Shown one piece after another: positions 25,228 through 34,638 of a stretch of 64,000 nucleotides of DNA. The position numbers and the translations under genes were made by a program. Below the pieces are notes generated by a model, which did no database searches, was not told the origin of the DNA, and saw only the letters and a program-made list of their open reading frames with translations. The stretch comes from Pedobacter sp. PLR. Its GTDB lineage: Bacteria > Bacteroidota > Bacteroidia > Sphingobacteriales > Sphingobacteriaceae. The stretch spans positions 124,001-188,000 of the forward strand of contig NZ_JAPIVQ010000004.1 in the NCBI RefSeq assembly GCF_026239675.1, written 5' to 3'. How positions within the stretch are numbered: position 1 is the stretch's first letter; every line of letters begins with the position of its first letter.

Positions 25228-26655
25228 ATGAATAAATCTTCCTTTTTCTTCTTGTGCTCTTTTTTGCTGAGCACGGGTTGTGCGATTGCACAAAAAGCAC
25301 CTGCCCCATATGGGGCTGTTCCGAATAAAAACCAGCTGGCATGGCAGGATATGGAATATTACATGTTCATCCATTTTGGGCCAAATACCTTTACTGATAA
25401 GGAATGGGGGCATGGCGATGAAGATCCTAAAGTTTTCAATCCGACCAAACTGGACGCCAGACAATGGGCACGTACCGCCAAAGCTGCAGGAATGAAAGCA
25501 ATCATCATCACAGCAAAACACCACGATGGTTTTTGCCTGTTTCCAAGTAAATATAGTACCCATACCGTTAGAGAAAGTGCCTGGAAAAATGGTAAAGGCG
25601 ATGTGCTGAAGGAACTTTCTGACGCTTGTAAAGAATATGGACTGAAATTTGGCGTGTACCTGTCGCCATGGGACCGTAACCATCCTAAATACGGAACTCC
25701 GGAATACAACGATATTTTTGCCAAAACATTAAACGAAGTGCATACTCAATATGGACCTGTTTTCGAACAATGGTTTGACGGTGCAAAAGGAGAAAAAGAG
25801 AAAAATCAGGACTATGATTTTAAACTGTTCAACGGCATCGTTAGAAAACACAACCCACAAGCCGTGATTTTTAGTGACATTGGTCCTGATGCACGCTGGA
25901 TGGGTAATGAAAGCGGTGTAGCCGGTACTACAAACTGGTCGACCTTAAATACGGATGGTTTCGGGGTAGGAAAGCAGGCACCTGCAGCTACCGTATTGAA
26001 TACCGGAGATGAAAATGGTAAATACTGGATCCCTGCAGAAGTAGATGTTTCTATCAGACCAGGCTGGTTCTACAGTCCCAAAACTGATGATAAAGTGAAA
26101 ACTTTAAAAGAACTGGTTTCTATTTATGAAACTTCAATCGGGCGTAATGGGAACCTTTTACTGAATGTTCCGGTAAACCGTGAAGGTCTGATCCATCCAA
26201 ATGATTCAACCCGTTTGATGGAATTGAGAAAAACTATTGATGCAAGCTATAAAATAAACCTGGCCAAAGGGAAGAAAGTAACGGTTAGCAACACCAGAAA
26301 AGGAACGCAGTTTGCAGCATCCCGCCTGACCGACGGAAACCCGGCTACTTACTGGGCTACTGATGACGAGCTGAAAACCGCGACTATCACCATAGACCTG
26401 GGGAAAGCAACCACGCTTAACCGTGTGGTTTTACAGGAATACATTGCCCTGGGACAACGTGTTAAATCATTCTCCGTAGAATACCTGGCGGATGACAATA
26501 CTTATAAAACGATAGACCAGCAAACCACGATAGGTCATAAAAGGATTCTTTCGTTCCCTGCTATTAAAACGAGTAAAATCCGCGTCAATATTCTGGAAGC
26601 AAATGCCTGCCCGGTGCTTTCAGAGATTGCAGTATATAACGCAGCAGACCTATAG
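25228..26655 (+). CDS. Exported alpha-L-fucosidase (GH29) with C-terminal discoidin-like domain
   Basis: The enzyme has 475 residues with a signal peptide (MNKSSFFFLCSFLLSTGCAIAQ; a possible lipobox around STGC). The GH29 barrel covers about residues 30-335. It has FIHFGPNTF, AKHHDGFCLFPSKYS and QWFDGAKGE, whose Asp184 is the expected nucleophile. The WFDGAKGE form and the 340-475 F5/8 type C-like domain (RLTDGNPATYWATDDE) resemble GH29-B enzymes, which prefer branched alpha-1,3/1,4-fucosides. I infer that preference; it has not been shown. I chose the ATG at 25228 over 25180 because it begins the signal peptide. The gene is monocistronic, with no SusCD neighbour, and is followed by a symmetric hairpin. 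Confidence 0.9.
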   Translation: MNKSSFFFLCSFLLSTGCAIAQKAPAPYGAVPNKNQLAWQDMEYYMFIHFGPNTFTDKEWGHGDEDPKVFNPTKLDARQWARTAKAAGMKAIIITAKHHDGFCLFPSKYSTHTVRESAWKNGKGDVLKELSDACKEYGLKFGVYLSPWDRNHPKYGTPEYNDIFAKTLNEVHTQYGPVFEQWFDGAKGEKEKNQDYDFKLFNGIVRKHNPQAVIFSDIGPDARWMGNESGVAGTTNWSTLNTDGFGVGKQAPAATVLNTGDENGKYWIPAEVDVSIRPGWFYSPKTDDKVKTLKELVSIYETSIGRNGNLLLNVPVNREGLIHPNDSTRLMELRKTIDASYKINLAKGKKVTVSNTRKGTQFAASRLTDGNPATYWATDDELKTATITIDLGKATTLNRVVLQEYIALGQRVKSFSVEYLADDNTYKTIDQQTTIGHKRILSFPAIKTSKIRVNILEANACPVLSEIAVYNAADL

Positions 26656-26675
26656 GTGTTTAAACATTCTTGAAA

Positions 26676-26710
26676 CTATTGAAACAGGTGTTTTAGACCT
26701 GTTTCAATAG
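26676..26710. terminator. Hairpin between fucosidase and RND operon
   Basis: CTATTGAAACAGGT and ACCTGTTTCAATAG are perfect 14-base arms around a 7-base loop. No T-run follows on either strand, so termination efficiency is uncertain. It lies between convergent transcripts. Confidence 0.65.
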
Positions 26711-26732
26711 CTCTTAACCTATAAAAAGACCC

Positions 26733-29700
26733 TTAATTAAATTGACTTACCTTTTTCTGGTATGCCCAATAGAATACTATCGGGTATACAAAAAGGTTAA
26801 ACAGCGTATTGGTAATTAAACCACCAATCACTACAATTGCTAAAGGTTTAGAAGCTTCAGAACCTATCCCGGTAGACAATGCCGCAGGCATCAGGCCAAT
26901 CGCTGCCATCAATGCCGTCATAATAACCGGACGCATTCTACTGGCCACCCCATCTTTTATCGCATCCCCAAAAGTCCATTCCGGACGATGCTTTAACGCG
27001 ATAATATTCTGTTTAAACTTCGTAATCAGAATCACCCCATTCTGCACACATATTCCGAATAAGGCGATAAAACCAATCCCCGCAGAGATATTGAAATTGA
27101 TACCGGTAGCCAGGATAGCCAGAATACCACCGACCATTGCAAAAGGTACATTATTCAATACCAACAGCGAATCTTTGATGTTTCCAAACAGCACAAATAA
27201 AATGAAAAAGATAAGTAGTAAACTGATGGGAACCGCTTGTGATAACCTGCTGGTTGCTCTTTGCTGGTTCTCAAAATCACCTGCCCATTCCAGCTTATAT
27301 TCCTTGGGAAGCTTGATTTTCTCATTTACTTTGGCCTGAGCCTCCGCAATCACACTGCCCATATCTCTCCCCCTGATAGAAAACTTAATGGCGCCATACC
27401 GCTGGTGTTTGTCGCGGTAAATGATGCTGGGACCTGTAATCTTTCTGATGCCGGCGATCTCTCCCAGAGGTACTTTAGCCCCTGAAATGGTAGGAATACG
27501 CAGTTTAGCAATGTCGCTTTCGTCTTTTCTGAAATCTTCCGGATAACGGATGATCAGGTCAAACTTCCGTTCTCCCTCATAAATTTGAGTGGCTGCTTTT
27601 CCACCGATAGCCATTTCGATGACCGCATTGGCATCCGCAGTACTCACGCCATACAGGGCCATTTTCTTTTGATCCAGATTGATCTGTAATTCCGGCTGAC
27701 CGAGGTTCCTCAGGATGCCCAGATCTTCAATCCCCTCCACCGTTTTCAAAATATTTTCAATCTTCTCTTCCTCTTTTTCCATAAACTCGAAATCATTGCC
27801 AAACAGCTTAACCACAATCGAGCCTTTCACACCGGAAACAGCTTCCTCTACATTGTCAGAAATGGGTTGAGAGAAGTTCAGACTAATTCCGGGGAAACTC
27901 TTTAACTTCTCCTGCATCCGCTCAATCAGCTGCTCTTTCGTCTGTTTTCGCTTCCATTCCTGCTTCGGGTAAATGTCTACGTGGAACTCCATATTGTAAA
28001 AACCGGTCGCATCGGTTCCATCATTCGGTCTGCCGGTCTGCGACATCACCTGTTTGACCTCCTCAAAGCTTAAAAAGATCTTCCGGAGCTCATTGGAGAG
28101 CTTTTTTGTCTCCTCCAATGAGATGCTGAGCGGGCCGGTGGCACGTACGTATATAGAGCCCTCATCCAATGTAGGGAGGAATTCAGTACCCATAAACTTA
28201 TAACTGAACAAGCCGATCACCAGGATCCCCATAGAAATACTAAATGCAAGTTTTCTGAATTTAAAGCACTTGTCGAAGAAAAGGATCACATATTTAGTAA
28301 GGAATTCTAAAAAGATGTTGTGTTTCTCCCGTACGTTTTTCCGCAGTAACACGCTTGCCAGTGCCGGAACCAGTGTAAAAGTAAGGAGCAAGGCACCTAG
28401 CAAGGCAAAACTTAAGGTCCAGGCCAGAGGAGAGAACATTTTTCCTTCCACCTTTTCGAAAGTAAAGATGGGTAGCAAGCCGGTGATGATGATCAGTTTG
28501 GCAAAGAAAATACCCTTTCCATTCTCCAGGCAAGCTTTTTTTATCAATCCCAGCTTACTCAGGCCATTGAATTTCTCCATGCCTACCTTTTTGGCTTTAT
28601 GGTCGAGGGCCACAAAAATCCCCTCCACCATAACCACCGCACCATCGATAATGATCCCGAAATCTATCGCCCCCATAGACAATAAATTGGCCGACATCCC
28701 CTTCATTTTTAAACAGATGAAGGCAAATAACAAGGCTAGCGGAATGATTATAGACACAATCAACGTAGTCCGCCAATCTGCCATAAACAAGAATACGATC
28801 AGGGTTACAAAAATAATCCCCTCCATCATGTTCCCCATTACAGTATGTGTGGCGTAGTTGACCAGGTCTTCCCTGTCATAGAAAGGATTGATCTTTACAT
28901 CTGCCGGCAATATGTTTTCATTAATGTCTTTAATCTTTTCTTTTAGCCTGCTGATGACCTCGCCTGGATTTTCTCCTTTGCGCATAACCACGATCCCTTC
29001 AACCACGTCGGGATCCTGGTCCCGGCCTACCTGGCCTAAGCGAGGTAAGGCCGATTCTGCGACTTCTGCGATTGTCTTTACATAGACCGGAGTCCCGTTA
29101 AAGTTATCAACCACCACATTTTTAATCTCTTCAATATTGTTCAAAATCCCGATTCCGCGAACCACATACGCCTGTCCGGCCTGAACAATCACGTCCCCGC
29201 CAACATTGACATTGCTTTTGGAAACGGCATCGAATAGTTCAGTGGCACTCACGCCATATTGTATCGCTTTTTGCGGATCTACCGTGATCTGGTATGTCTT
29301 CACCTCACCACCAAAACTCACCACATCGGCGATGCCCGGAACGGACAGTAATTCCCGTTGTATGACCCAATCCTGCAAAGTTTTTAACTCCCTTGCCGAT
29401 TTAGTATCACTACTTAAGGTATAACGGAAAATTTCTCCTGTTGGCCCGTAAGGTGGTTGTACCTCTGGCCTCAGCCCCTCCGGTAAATCAGCTTCTTCAA
29501 TATGGTTGTTCACCTGGACCCTGGCTTCGGCATATGCTACATCGTCTTCAAACGTGATTTTTACGATAGAGAGGCCAAACAGAGAAGAGGAGCGGATGCT
29601 GGTTCTTTTCTGCGTGGGGTTCATGGCAATTTCTAATGGTCTGCTCACAAACTTCTCCACCTCTTCGGCACTTCTACCCGGCCATTGGGTGATGATGGTA

Positions 29701-29849
29701 ATATTGGTATTAGTCACATCCGGAAAAGCTTCAATCGTAGTATGCTTGAAACTAAGGTATCCTGCCAGTATCAAAATGAATGTGGCAAAGAAAATAAAGT
29801 ATTTGTTATTTAGCGAAAAGCCAATAACCATCTTAATGAATTTATTCAT
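26733..29849 (-). CDS. CusA/CzcA-type heavy-metal efflux RND transporter
   Basis: The protein has 1038 residues and the twelve-helix, two-large-loop RND architecture. The heavy-metal (HME) signature DFGIIIDGAVVMVE lies in helix 4 (about residues 395-410). TM1 is followed by the porter loop beginning TTIEAFPDVTNTNITIITQWPGRS, also typical of CzcA/CusA. The pump expels a divalent or monovalent metal using the proton gradient, as the inner-membrane part of a tripartite complex. The metal cannot be read from sequence with confidence. The adaptor gene is 28 bases upstream and the channel and regulators precede that, all on the minus strand, so this is the last gene of a five-gene operon. Confidence 0.92.
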   Translation of the reverse strand: MNKFIKMVIGFSLNNKYFIFFATFILILAGYLSFKHTTIEAFPDVTNTNITIITQWPGRSAEEVEKFVSRPLEIAMNPTQKRTSIRSSSLFGLSIVKITFEDDVAYAEARVQVNNHIEEADLPEGLRPEVQPPYGPTGEIFRYTLSSDTKSARELKTLQDWVIQRELLSVPGIADVVSFGGEVKTYQITVDPQKAIQYGVSATELFDAVSKSNVNVGGDVIVQAGQAYVVRGIGILNNIEEIKNVVVDNFNGTPVYVKTIAEVAESALPRLGQVGRDQDPDVVEGIVVMRKGENPGEVISRLKEKIKDINENILPADVKINPFYDREDLVNYATHTVMGNMMEGIIFVTLIVFLFMADWRTTLIVSIIIPLALLFAFICLKMKGMSANLLSMGAIDFGIIIDGAVVMVEGIFVALDHKAKKVGMEKFNGLSKLGLIKKACLENGKGIFFAKLIIITGLLPIFTFEKVEGKMFSPLAWTLSFALLGALLLTFTLVPALASVLLRKNVREKHNIFLEFLTKYVILFFDKCFKFRKLAFSISMGILVIGLFSYKFMGTEFLPTLDEGSIYVRATGPLSISLEETKKLSNELRKIFLSFEEVKQVMSQTGRPNDGTDATGFYNMEFHVDIYPKQEWKRKQTKEQLIERMQEKLKSFPGISLNFSQPISDNVEEAVSGVKGSIVVKLFGNDFEFMEKEEEKIENILKTVEGIEDLGILRNLGQPELQINLDQKKMALYGVSTADANAVIEMAIGGKAATQIYEGERKFDLIIRYPEDFRKDESDIAKLRIPTISGAKVPLGEIAGIRKITGPSIIYRDKHQRYGAIKFSIRGRDMGSVIAEAQAKVNEKIKLPKEYKLEWAGDFENQQRATSRLSQAVPISLLLIFFILFVLFGNIKDSLLVLNNVPFAMVGGILAILATGINFNISAGIGFIALFGICVQNGVILITKFKQNIIALKHRPEWTFGDAIKDGVASRMRPVIMTALMAAIGLMPAALSTGIGSEASKPLAIVVIGGLITNTLFNLFVYPIVFYWAYQKKVSQFN

Positions 29850-29877
29850 TACAGCTGTTTTTGTGGTGATGAATAGA

Positions 29878-30972
29878 TTAGTTTTTCAGGCTCTCATATA
29901 AGAAAACCTGCTTAGACGCGATCACACGGTCGCCAGCCTTTAAACCTTTACTGATATAGGCTTTGTCGGCGGTTTTACGGCCGATTTCTACTTCCTGAAT
30001 ACGTACTTTATTTGCCCCCTCAATTACCAGTACATAATTTTTGTTCTCATCGAAGACGATACCTCTGGCGTTCACAACCGGTAAATCGATCCCTGATTTC
30101 GCAGCAACCAATACCGTAGCCATCATCCCTGGTTTCAATAAATACCCTGGATTGGGAACGATCACCCTGGCCTTCATTACCTTGCTTTCATTATCAATCA
30201 GGTTGTAAATCTTATCGATCTTTCCTTTGAAAGTTTTTTCCGGATAGGAGAGGATAGCGAGCTGAACTTCATCGCCTTCTTTGATTCTGGAGATATCAGA
30301 TTCATAGATATTGACCATCGCCCAGACCTTAGAAAGATCAGCCACTGTAAACAGGTTGTTGTCATTATCCGGTCGCACCTGCATATTTGCAGTCACATTT
30401 TTCTCAATGATGAAGCCCGATAAAGGTGATTTAACCGTGTAATTGCCACTATTATTGCCGCCGTTTAATTTAAGGGTGGCCAGCGCGCGTTTGTTTTCTG
30501 CCTGCTTGATCAGAAAGTCGTTTTTCGCTTCTTCCAATTCCCTGGCGGAGGATAAGCCACTTTTATAAAGCTCCTCTGCTTGTTTTACCTGTCTTTCCGC
30601 ATTTCTTAGTTCTGCGGCTGCACTGATTACTTCTTTATCAAATCCGGCCATTTCTGCACTACCCATAATAGCTAGTACCTGACCTGAAGTTACTTTGTCG
30701 CCCAATCTGACAGGTACACTGCGCACCGTACCACTCAACATCGGGAAGATTTCTGCTTTACGTTCCTCATTCGCAGTGATTTTTGCAGAAAAACTCAGGT
30801 CGGATCTGTTATTTGCCTGTTGCACCGTGTCGATTAATAGCCTGTTGATGAGTGAGTCGGTGACTGCAAATTTCTCTGATACCGGGGCTTCTTTGGAGCT
30901 ATTGCAACTCTGACTGGCGATGACGAATCCAATCAAAGAGAGTTTGCTGATGTTTTTTAGAAAGATTTGCAT
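29878..30972 (-). CDS. RND efflux periplasmic adaptor (CusB/CzcB-like lipoprotein)
   Basis: The protein has 364 residues with a lipoprotein signal (lipobox ASQSC, Cys23). The membrane-fusion pattern is present: first half-lipoyl segment VRLGDKVTSGQVLAIMGS, an alpha-hairpin (about residues 118-165), second half-lipoyl segment YTVKSPLSGFIIEKNV, a beta-barrel domain (LSKVWAMVNIYESDISRI) and a membrane-proximal C-terminal domain. It links the RND pump to the outer-membrane channel. It lacks the long Met/His metal-binding N-terminus of E. coli CusB, so copper specificity is not supported. Confidence 0.9.
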   Translation of the reverse strand: MQIFLKNISKLSLIGFVIASQSCNSSKEAPVSEKFAVTDSLINRLLIDTVQQANNRSDLSFSAKITANEERKAEIFPMLSGTVRSVPVRLGDKVTSGQVLAIMGSAEMAGFDKEVISAAAELRNAERQVKQAEELYKSGLSSARELEEAKNDFLIKQAENKRALATLKLNGGNNSGNYTVKSPLSGFIIEKNVTANMQVRPDNDNNLFTVADLSKVWAMVNIYESDISRIKEGDEVQLAILSYPEKTFKGKIDKIYNLIDNESKVMKARVIVPNPGYLLKPGMMATVLVAAKSGIDLPVVNARGIVFDENKNYVLVIEGANKVRIQEVEIGRKTADKAYISKGLKAGDRVIASKQVFLYESLKN

Positions 30973-31020
30973 GGGGAGTAGATAATTTAAAAATGGGTGG
31001 CTTATTTAAATGGGTACCGC

Positions 31021-32289
31021 TTATTTGAAAATCGTGGAACCGGTAACGTAGTTGATTTCTTCTTTTGCATTCATCCGCTCATATTTCAGCTGGTTCAATT
31101 GCAGGGTGTTTTCTTTGTAGGAATCATAGAAATCGAGGAATTCAATCAGACTGATGTTCCTGCTGCGGTAGTTTTTAGTGACTTCCTGAATGAGTTTTGT
31201 AAAATCGGTACTGAAATTAAGATCCAGACTTTGGTACAGGCTTTCTGTTCTTAAGGCTGATTTGTAACTGTTATAAACCTCGTTTTCTAATGCATTTTCC
31301 TTTTGCCTGAAATTCATATTTCCGGCTTCAATGGCAATTCTGGCCTTTTTGATCTCGCCCTGGTTTCTATTGAAAAGAGGCAAAGGAATTTTGATTCCCA
31401 ATCCGGTGTATTTTTCCGGATAATTACCTTTCAGGTCATAGCTGAGAGAAAGCTCTACATCGGGAATGGCATTTGCTTTTTGTAGCCTGAGGTTGTTTTC
31501 GGCATAGCTGAGCGCTGTTTTTGCCAGTTGCAAATCCGAACGGTTGGCTTTTGCGCTTTCTAACAGCTGTAGATAAGGCTGTTTTTCTAATGAAAAATTC
31601 TGCTCGTCTTCGGTGGGTAGCGTAAGTTGTAAGGCAGCATCAGGTTTGACATTGGTCATTACCTTTAAGGAGCTTCCCATATCTTCAATGTCATTGAGCA
31701 AGCTGGTGTATTCGTTTTTCAAACTGTAAACCAGAGATTTTATTCGGATGAGGTCTTTGAGCGCGATGTTCCCTAGTTTAAGTTGTTGCTCAGATGCGGC
31801 TAGTAATTGTGTTAAAGAATGAATCTGCTGCTCATAAATTGCTGCCGATTGCTGTGCATAATAAGCCTTGTAAAAATCACTGCGCAACTGATAACGTAAG
31901 CTACGCATCAAATCGAAATACTCGTATTCGGCCATTTGAACCCCTGTATTGGCCAGTTTGATGTTCTTATTCCTTTTTCCTGCCAGCTTAATCAACTGAG
32001 AGATTTGCGCGCTGTATTGTCCGGTAGCCTTAGAAGTTTCCAGAAATCTTTTAGTTTCATGGTTGTAGAAAAGATTCTCATAGCTCAGCTCCGGATTGTC
32101 GAAAAGTTTGGCCGTAATGAGTTCTGCTTTCGCTTGTTCCGTTTGGTAATTTTGGGCCAGGAGTTCGTAATTTCCCTTGATAAATAATTGCTCGGCTTCC
32201 CGGAGACTAAGTTTTAGGCTATCTTGAGCCATGCCAACCGGGAGGAAGCCCAGTAAGAACAGACTGCTCAGAATTAATTGTCTTTTCAT
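31021..32289 (-). CDS. TolC-family outer-membrane efflux channel (CusC/CzcC-like)
   Basis: The protein has 422 residues with a signal peptide (MKRQLILSSLFLLGFLPVGMAQ). Two OEP repeats follow, each a long helical hairpin plus beta strands (for example LREAEQLFIKGNYELLAQNYQTEQ and LQLAKTALSYAENNLRLQKANAIPDVELSLSYDL). The turn PLPLFNRNQGEIKKARI is typical of CzcC-type channels. It provides the outer-membrane exit duct for the pump. I used the ATG at 32289 (a start three codons upstream is possible). It lies between the kinase gene (74 bases upstream) and the adaptor gene (48 bases downstream). Confidence 0.9.
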   Translation of the reverse strand: MKRQLILSSLFLLGFLPVGMAQDSLKLSLREAEQLFIKGNYELLAQNYQTEQAKAELITAKLFDNPELSYENLFYNHETKRFLETSKATGQYSAQISQLIKLAGKRNKNIKLANTGVQMAEYEYFDLMRSLRYQLRSDFYKAYYAQQSAAIYEQQIHSLTQLLAASEQQLKLGNIALKDLIRIKSLVYSLKNEYTSLLNDIEDMGSSLKVMTNVKPDAALQLTLPTEDEQNFSLEKQPYLQLLESAKANRSDLQLAKTALSYAENNLRLQKANAIPDVELSLSYDLKGNYPEKYTGLGIKIPLPLFNRNQGEIKKARIAIEAGNMNFRQKENALENEVYNSYKSALRTESLYQSLDLNFSTDFTKLIQEVTKNYRSRNISLIEFLDFYDSYKENTLQLNQLKYERMNAKEEINYVTGSTIFK

Positions 32290-32363
32290 CACCGGCAAAG
32301 CTATCCGGAGGGAATTAAAGCCTGATTAAATAGAAATTAAAAGGGGATTAAAATTTAAGTGAG

Positions 32364-33722
32364 TTAATATTTAGGGAAATGTATTATAAAAGTAGCACCG
32401 TGGCCTGGTTCAGAGTTGACCTCTAATTTTCCATTAAACAGGCCGATGATTTTATGCGCCATATACAAGCCCATGCCATTGCCTTCATGCCCGCTTTCAG
32501 CGCTAAAGCTATAAAAAGGTTTAAAGATCTCTGGTTGTATCTCTTCGGGGATACCAGGACCTTTATCGCTGATAGAAATGACCGTCTCTTTCGCCTGAAT
32601 ATCCAGCAAACAATGAACATCCTGATTGCCGGAAAATTTAAAAGCATTGGAGATGATATTGTTTAGGGCGATCTCCACCAGGGTAGGGTTGGCCCTGATC
32701 AGCAGGTGGGCGGGATCTTCCGGCATATTTTTAATGCCTACGATCAGCTTAGCGCTCCCTTTTTTGTTCCATTCTTCTGATAATGCCCAGAGACTCTCGT
32801 CAATCCTGATGTCCTGTAATTCCGGTGCGCCGAATTCCAGATCTGCCTGTGCAAGATTGAGCAGGCCCGTGATGATATTGTCCATCTTTTCGGAATCCTC
32901 CATCACTGAAAGTAAAGCTTTTTTATAATCCCCGATTTGTCTTTCCTGGGATAACGTGATTTCGGCACTGATCATCATCCGGGTAACTGGCGTTCTCAGC
33001 TCATGCGAAGCATTGGCAATAAAAGTCTTTTGTAAAACGAAAGCCTGTTCCAGATGCTCCATCAGGTTGTTGAAATTTTGGGCAAGCAAATTGATCTCAT
33101 CCTTATTACTCCCTTCCTGTACCCTGAAATGAAGGTTATTAGATTTGATCTGTTTCACCTCTTCTATAAAAAGATCCAGCGGTTTTAATATCTTTTTGGC
33201 GATCCACCTACCGGAAAGCAGCAAGCCAATGAAGATGAAGACAAAAATCATCACCATGATCCTTTGTAATTTTTCTATCCTGACATGTGTACTTTGATCT
33301 ATTCCTGAGGCAAGGATTACGAAATCACCCTGATTATCTTTATAAAAAATGCCGACTACCTGCCTGTCGCCATCAATAAACTGAATTTTCTTGTTTTTTC
33401 TAACCTTCTCAATCGTCTCATGGCTCCAGTATTGCTGGTCATCACCAATAAAAGTGGCGCTGTTGTTGGCATTGTAAATCCGGATTACCTCCCCGTTTAA
33501 TGCTTCCATGTATTGATTTCTAACGGTATTCAAGGAATCTGCAGAAATCTCATCCGCCTCCAGATAGAGCTTGGCTGTCACCATAGTCCGGTCGGTCAGG
33601 CGGTCGAAGAAATCGGCTTCCAAAAACTTGATGAAAGTAAAATAGACCGCGCACAATACCGCCAGTAGCGTTAACGTGCTGATGAGGGTGAAATATAAAG
33701 AAAGGCGGTCTTTCAGTTTCAT
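32364..33722 (-). CDS. Sensor histidine kinase (HAMP, CusS/CzcS-like)
   Basis: The protein has 452 residues. TM1 (about 8-34), a periplasmic sensor loop of about 115 residues (35-152), TM2 (about 153-172), a HAMP linker, the HisKA H-box FIANASHELRTPVTRM with His240, and the HATPase domain (N-box NNIISNAFKFS, G1 DKGPGIPEE, G2 GMGLYMAHKI) are all visible. It should autophosphorylate in response to an envelope signal and pass phosphate to the response regulator encoded 11 bases upstream. The linkage to a metal pump makes a metal ion the likely signal, but the sensor loop has no obvious His or Cys cluster. Confidence 0.92.
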   Translation of the reverse strand: MKLKDRLSLYFTLISTLTLLAVLCAVYFTFIKFLEADFFDRLTDRTMVTAKLYLEADEISADSLNTVRNQYMEALNGEVIRIYNANNSATFIGDDQQYWSHETIEKVRKNKKIQFIDGDRQVVGIFYKDNQGDFVILASGIDQSTHVRIEKLQRIMVMIFVFIFIGLLLSGRWIAKKILKPLDLFIEEVKQIKSNNLHFRVQEGSNKDEINLLAQNFNNLMEHLEQAFVLQKTFIANASHELRTPVTRMMISAEITLSQERQIGDYKKALLSVMEDSEKMDNIITGLLNLAQADLEFGAPELQDIRIDESLWALSEEWNKKGSAKLIVGIKNMPEDPAHLLIRANPTLVEIALNNIISNAFKFSGNQDVHCLLDIQAKETVISISDKGPGIPEEIQPEIFKPFYSFSAESGHEGNGMGLYMAHKIIGLFNGKLEVNSEPGHGATFIIHFPKY

Positions 33723-33733
33723 AAATAACGAGC

Positions 33734-34417
33734 TTATTTCAGTATATAACCCATCCCGATTTTAGTGTGGATCAGCTTTCTGGTGAAACCTTTTTCTATT
33801 TTCTTACGCAGGAAATTGATATAAACATCAATTACATTGGTTCCGGTATCAAAACTAATGTCCCAGGCATTTTCTGCAATGTATTGTCGGGAAAGGAGGC
33901 GGTTTGGGTTGCGCAAAAACAACTCCAGCAGGGTATGTTCTTTTGCAGTTAGTTCAATCAGTGTTCCAGCTCTTTTGACTTCTTTGCTATAGGTATTCAG
34001 TGTGATGTCGTCAAAACTTAGGATATGTTCTTCGGCATTGCCACCTGTTGCACCATGTTGTCTGCGTAACAGGGCTTCGATTCTGGCGACTAACTCCTTG
34101 AAATGGAATGGTTTTACCAGGTAATCGTCTGCGCCGGAGTTCAATCCTGTCACCTTATCGTCAATTGTTCCCAATGCGGTGAGCATCAGAATGGGTAGAT
34201 TTTTATCGCTGTGACGCAATGCTTTACAAACTGCAATACCATTTAATCCGGGCATCATAATGTCCAGAATCACCAGGTGAAAGTCTTGATCTTTAAAGGT
34301 TTTCAGGGCTTGCTCCCCATTAGATTCAATGGTAACGAGGTATCCTTGTTCTTCTAATCCGGTTTTTATCAAGCCGGCTATTTTGAGGTCATCTTCTGCT
34401 AATCCGATTTTAAACAT
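33734..34417 (-). CDS. OmpR-family response regulator of the efflux operon
   Basis: The protein has 227 residues. The receiver domain (1-120) has acidic residues at 8-9, phosphoacceptor Asp52 in LVILDIMMPG, Thr in MLTALG and Lys in LVKPFHF. The C-terminal winged helix (about 130-227) contains LTAKEHTLLELFLRNPNRLLSR and the recognition helix with VIDVYINFLRKKIEKG. It is the first gene of the minus-strand operon and probably activates its own transcript. A TACATTTG -7 box lies 28 bases upstream (34446-34453, minus strand). Confidence 0.92.
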   Translation of the reverse strand: MFKIGLAEDDLKIAGLIKTGLEEQGYLVTIESNGEQALKTFKDQDFHLVILDIMMPGLNGIAVCKALRHSDKNLPILMLTALGTIDDKVTGLNSGADDYLVKPFHFKELVARIEALLRRQHGATGGNAEEHILSFDDITLNTYSKEVKRAGTLIELTAKEHTLLELFLRNPNRLLSRQYIAENAWDISFDTGTNVIDVYINFLRKKIEKGFTRKLIHTKIGMGYILK

Positions 34418-34445
34418 ACCTGAAAAATGGTTTTTGTTGAAGGCA

Positions 34446-34453
34446 CAAATGTA
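34446..34453 (-). promoter_or_regulatory. Candidate -7 box of the metal-efflux operon
   Basis: TACATTTG on the minus strand fits TAnnTTTG. No TTG sits 17-23 bases further upstream, which would fit an activator-dependent promoter. Confidence 0.45.
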
Positions 34454-34548
34454 ATTTAAAAATAGTCATACTACTTATTTCTTCCTATCTATCAGGGTAT
34501 CAATTGATTTGTTAATGCCATTTACTATATCTTTCACATAAAAAAGCG

Positions 34549-34556
34549 TATCTTTG
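34549..34556 (+). promoter_or_regulatory. Candidate -7 box for the J-domain/KTSC gene
   Basis: TATCTTTG matches TAnnTTTG and lies about 83 bases before the ATG at 34639. The -33 element is not clear. Confidence 0.45.
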
Positions 34557-34638
34557 CAAAATATTGTTTCCCTGGAGCAGGAGTAACCTTAAAAAACAGG
34601 CTGCTTTTCAAAGACAATTATTGCCATTAAAAATATTT

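Noticed and set aside
28270..28857. 195-codon plus-strand frame inside the RND pump gene
   Set aside because: It is antisense to a well-conserved gene and has shadow composition (Ser, Pro, Ile rich) with no family resemblance.
26733..34417. Specific copper (Cus) or cobalt-zinc-cadmium (Czc) naming of the efflux operon
   Set aside because: The HME-type signature supports metal transport, but the adaptor lacks a Met-rich site and the sensor loop lacks an obvious metal cluster, so the metal cannot be named.
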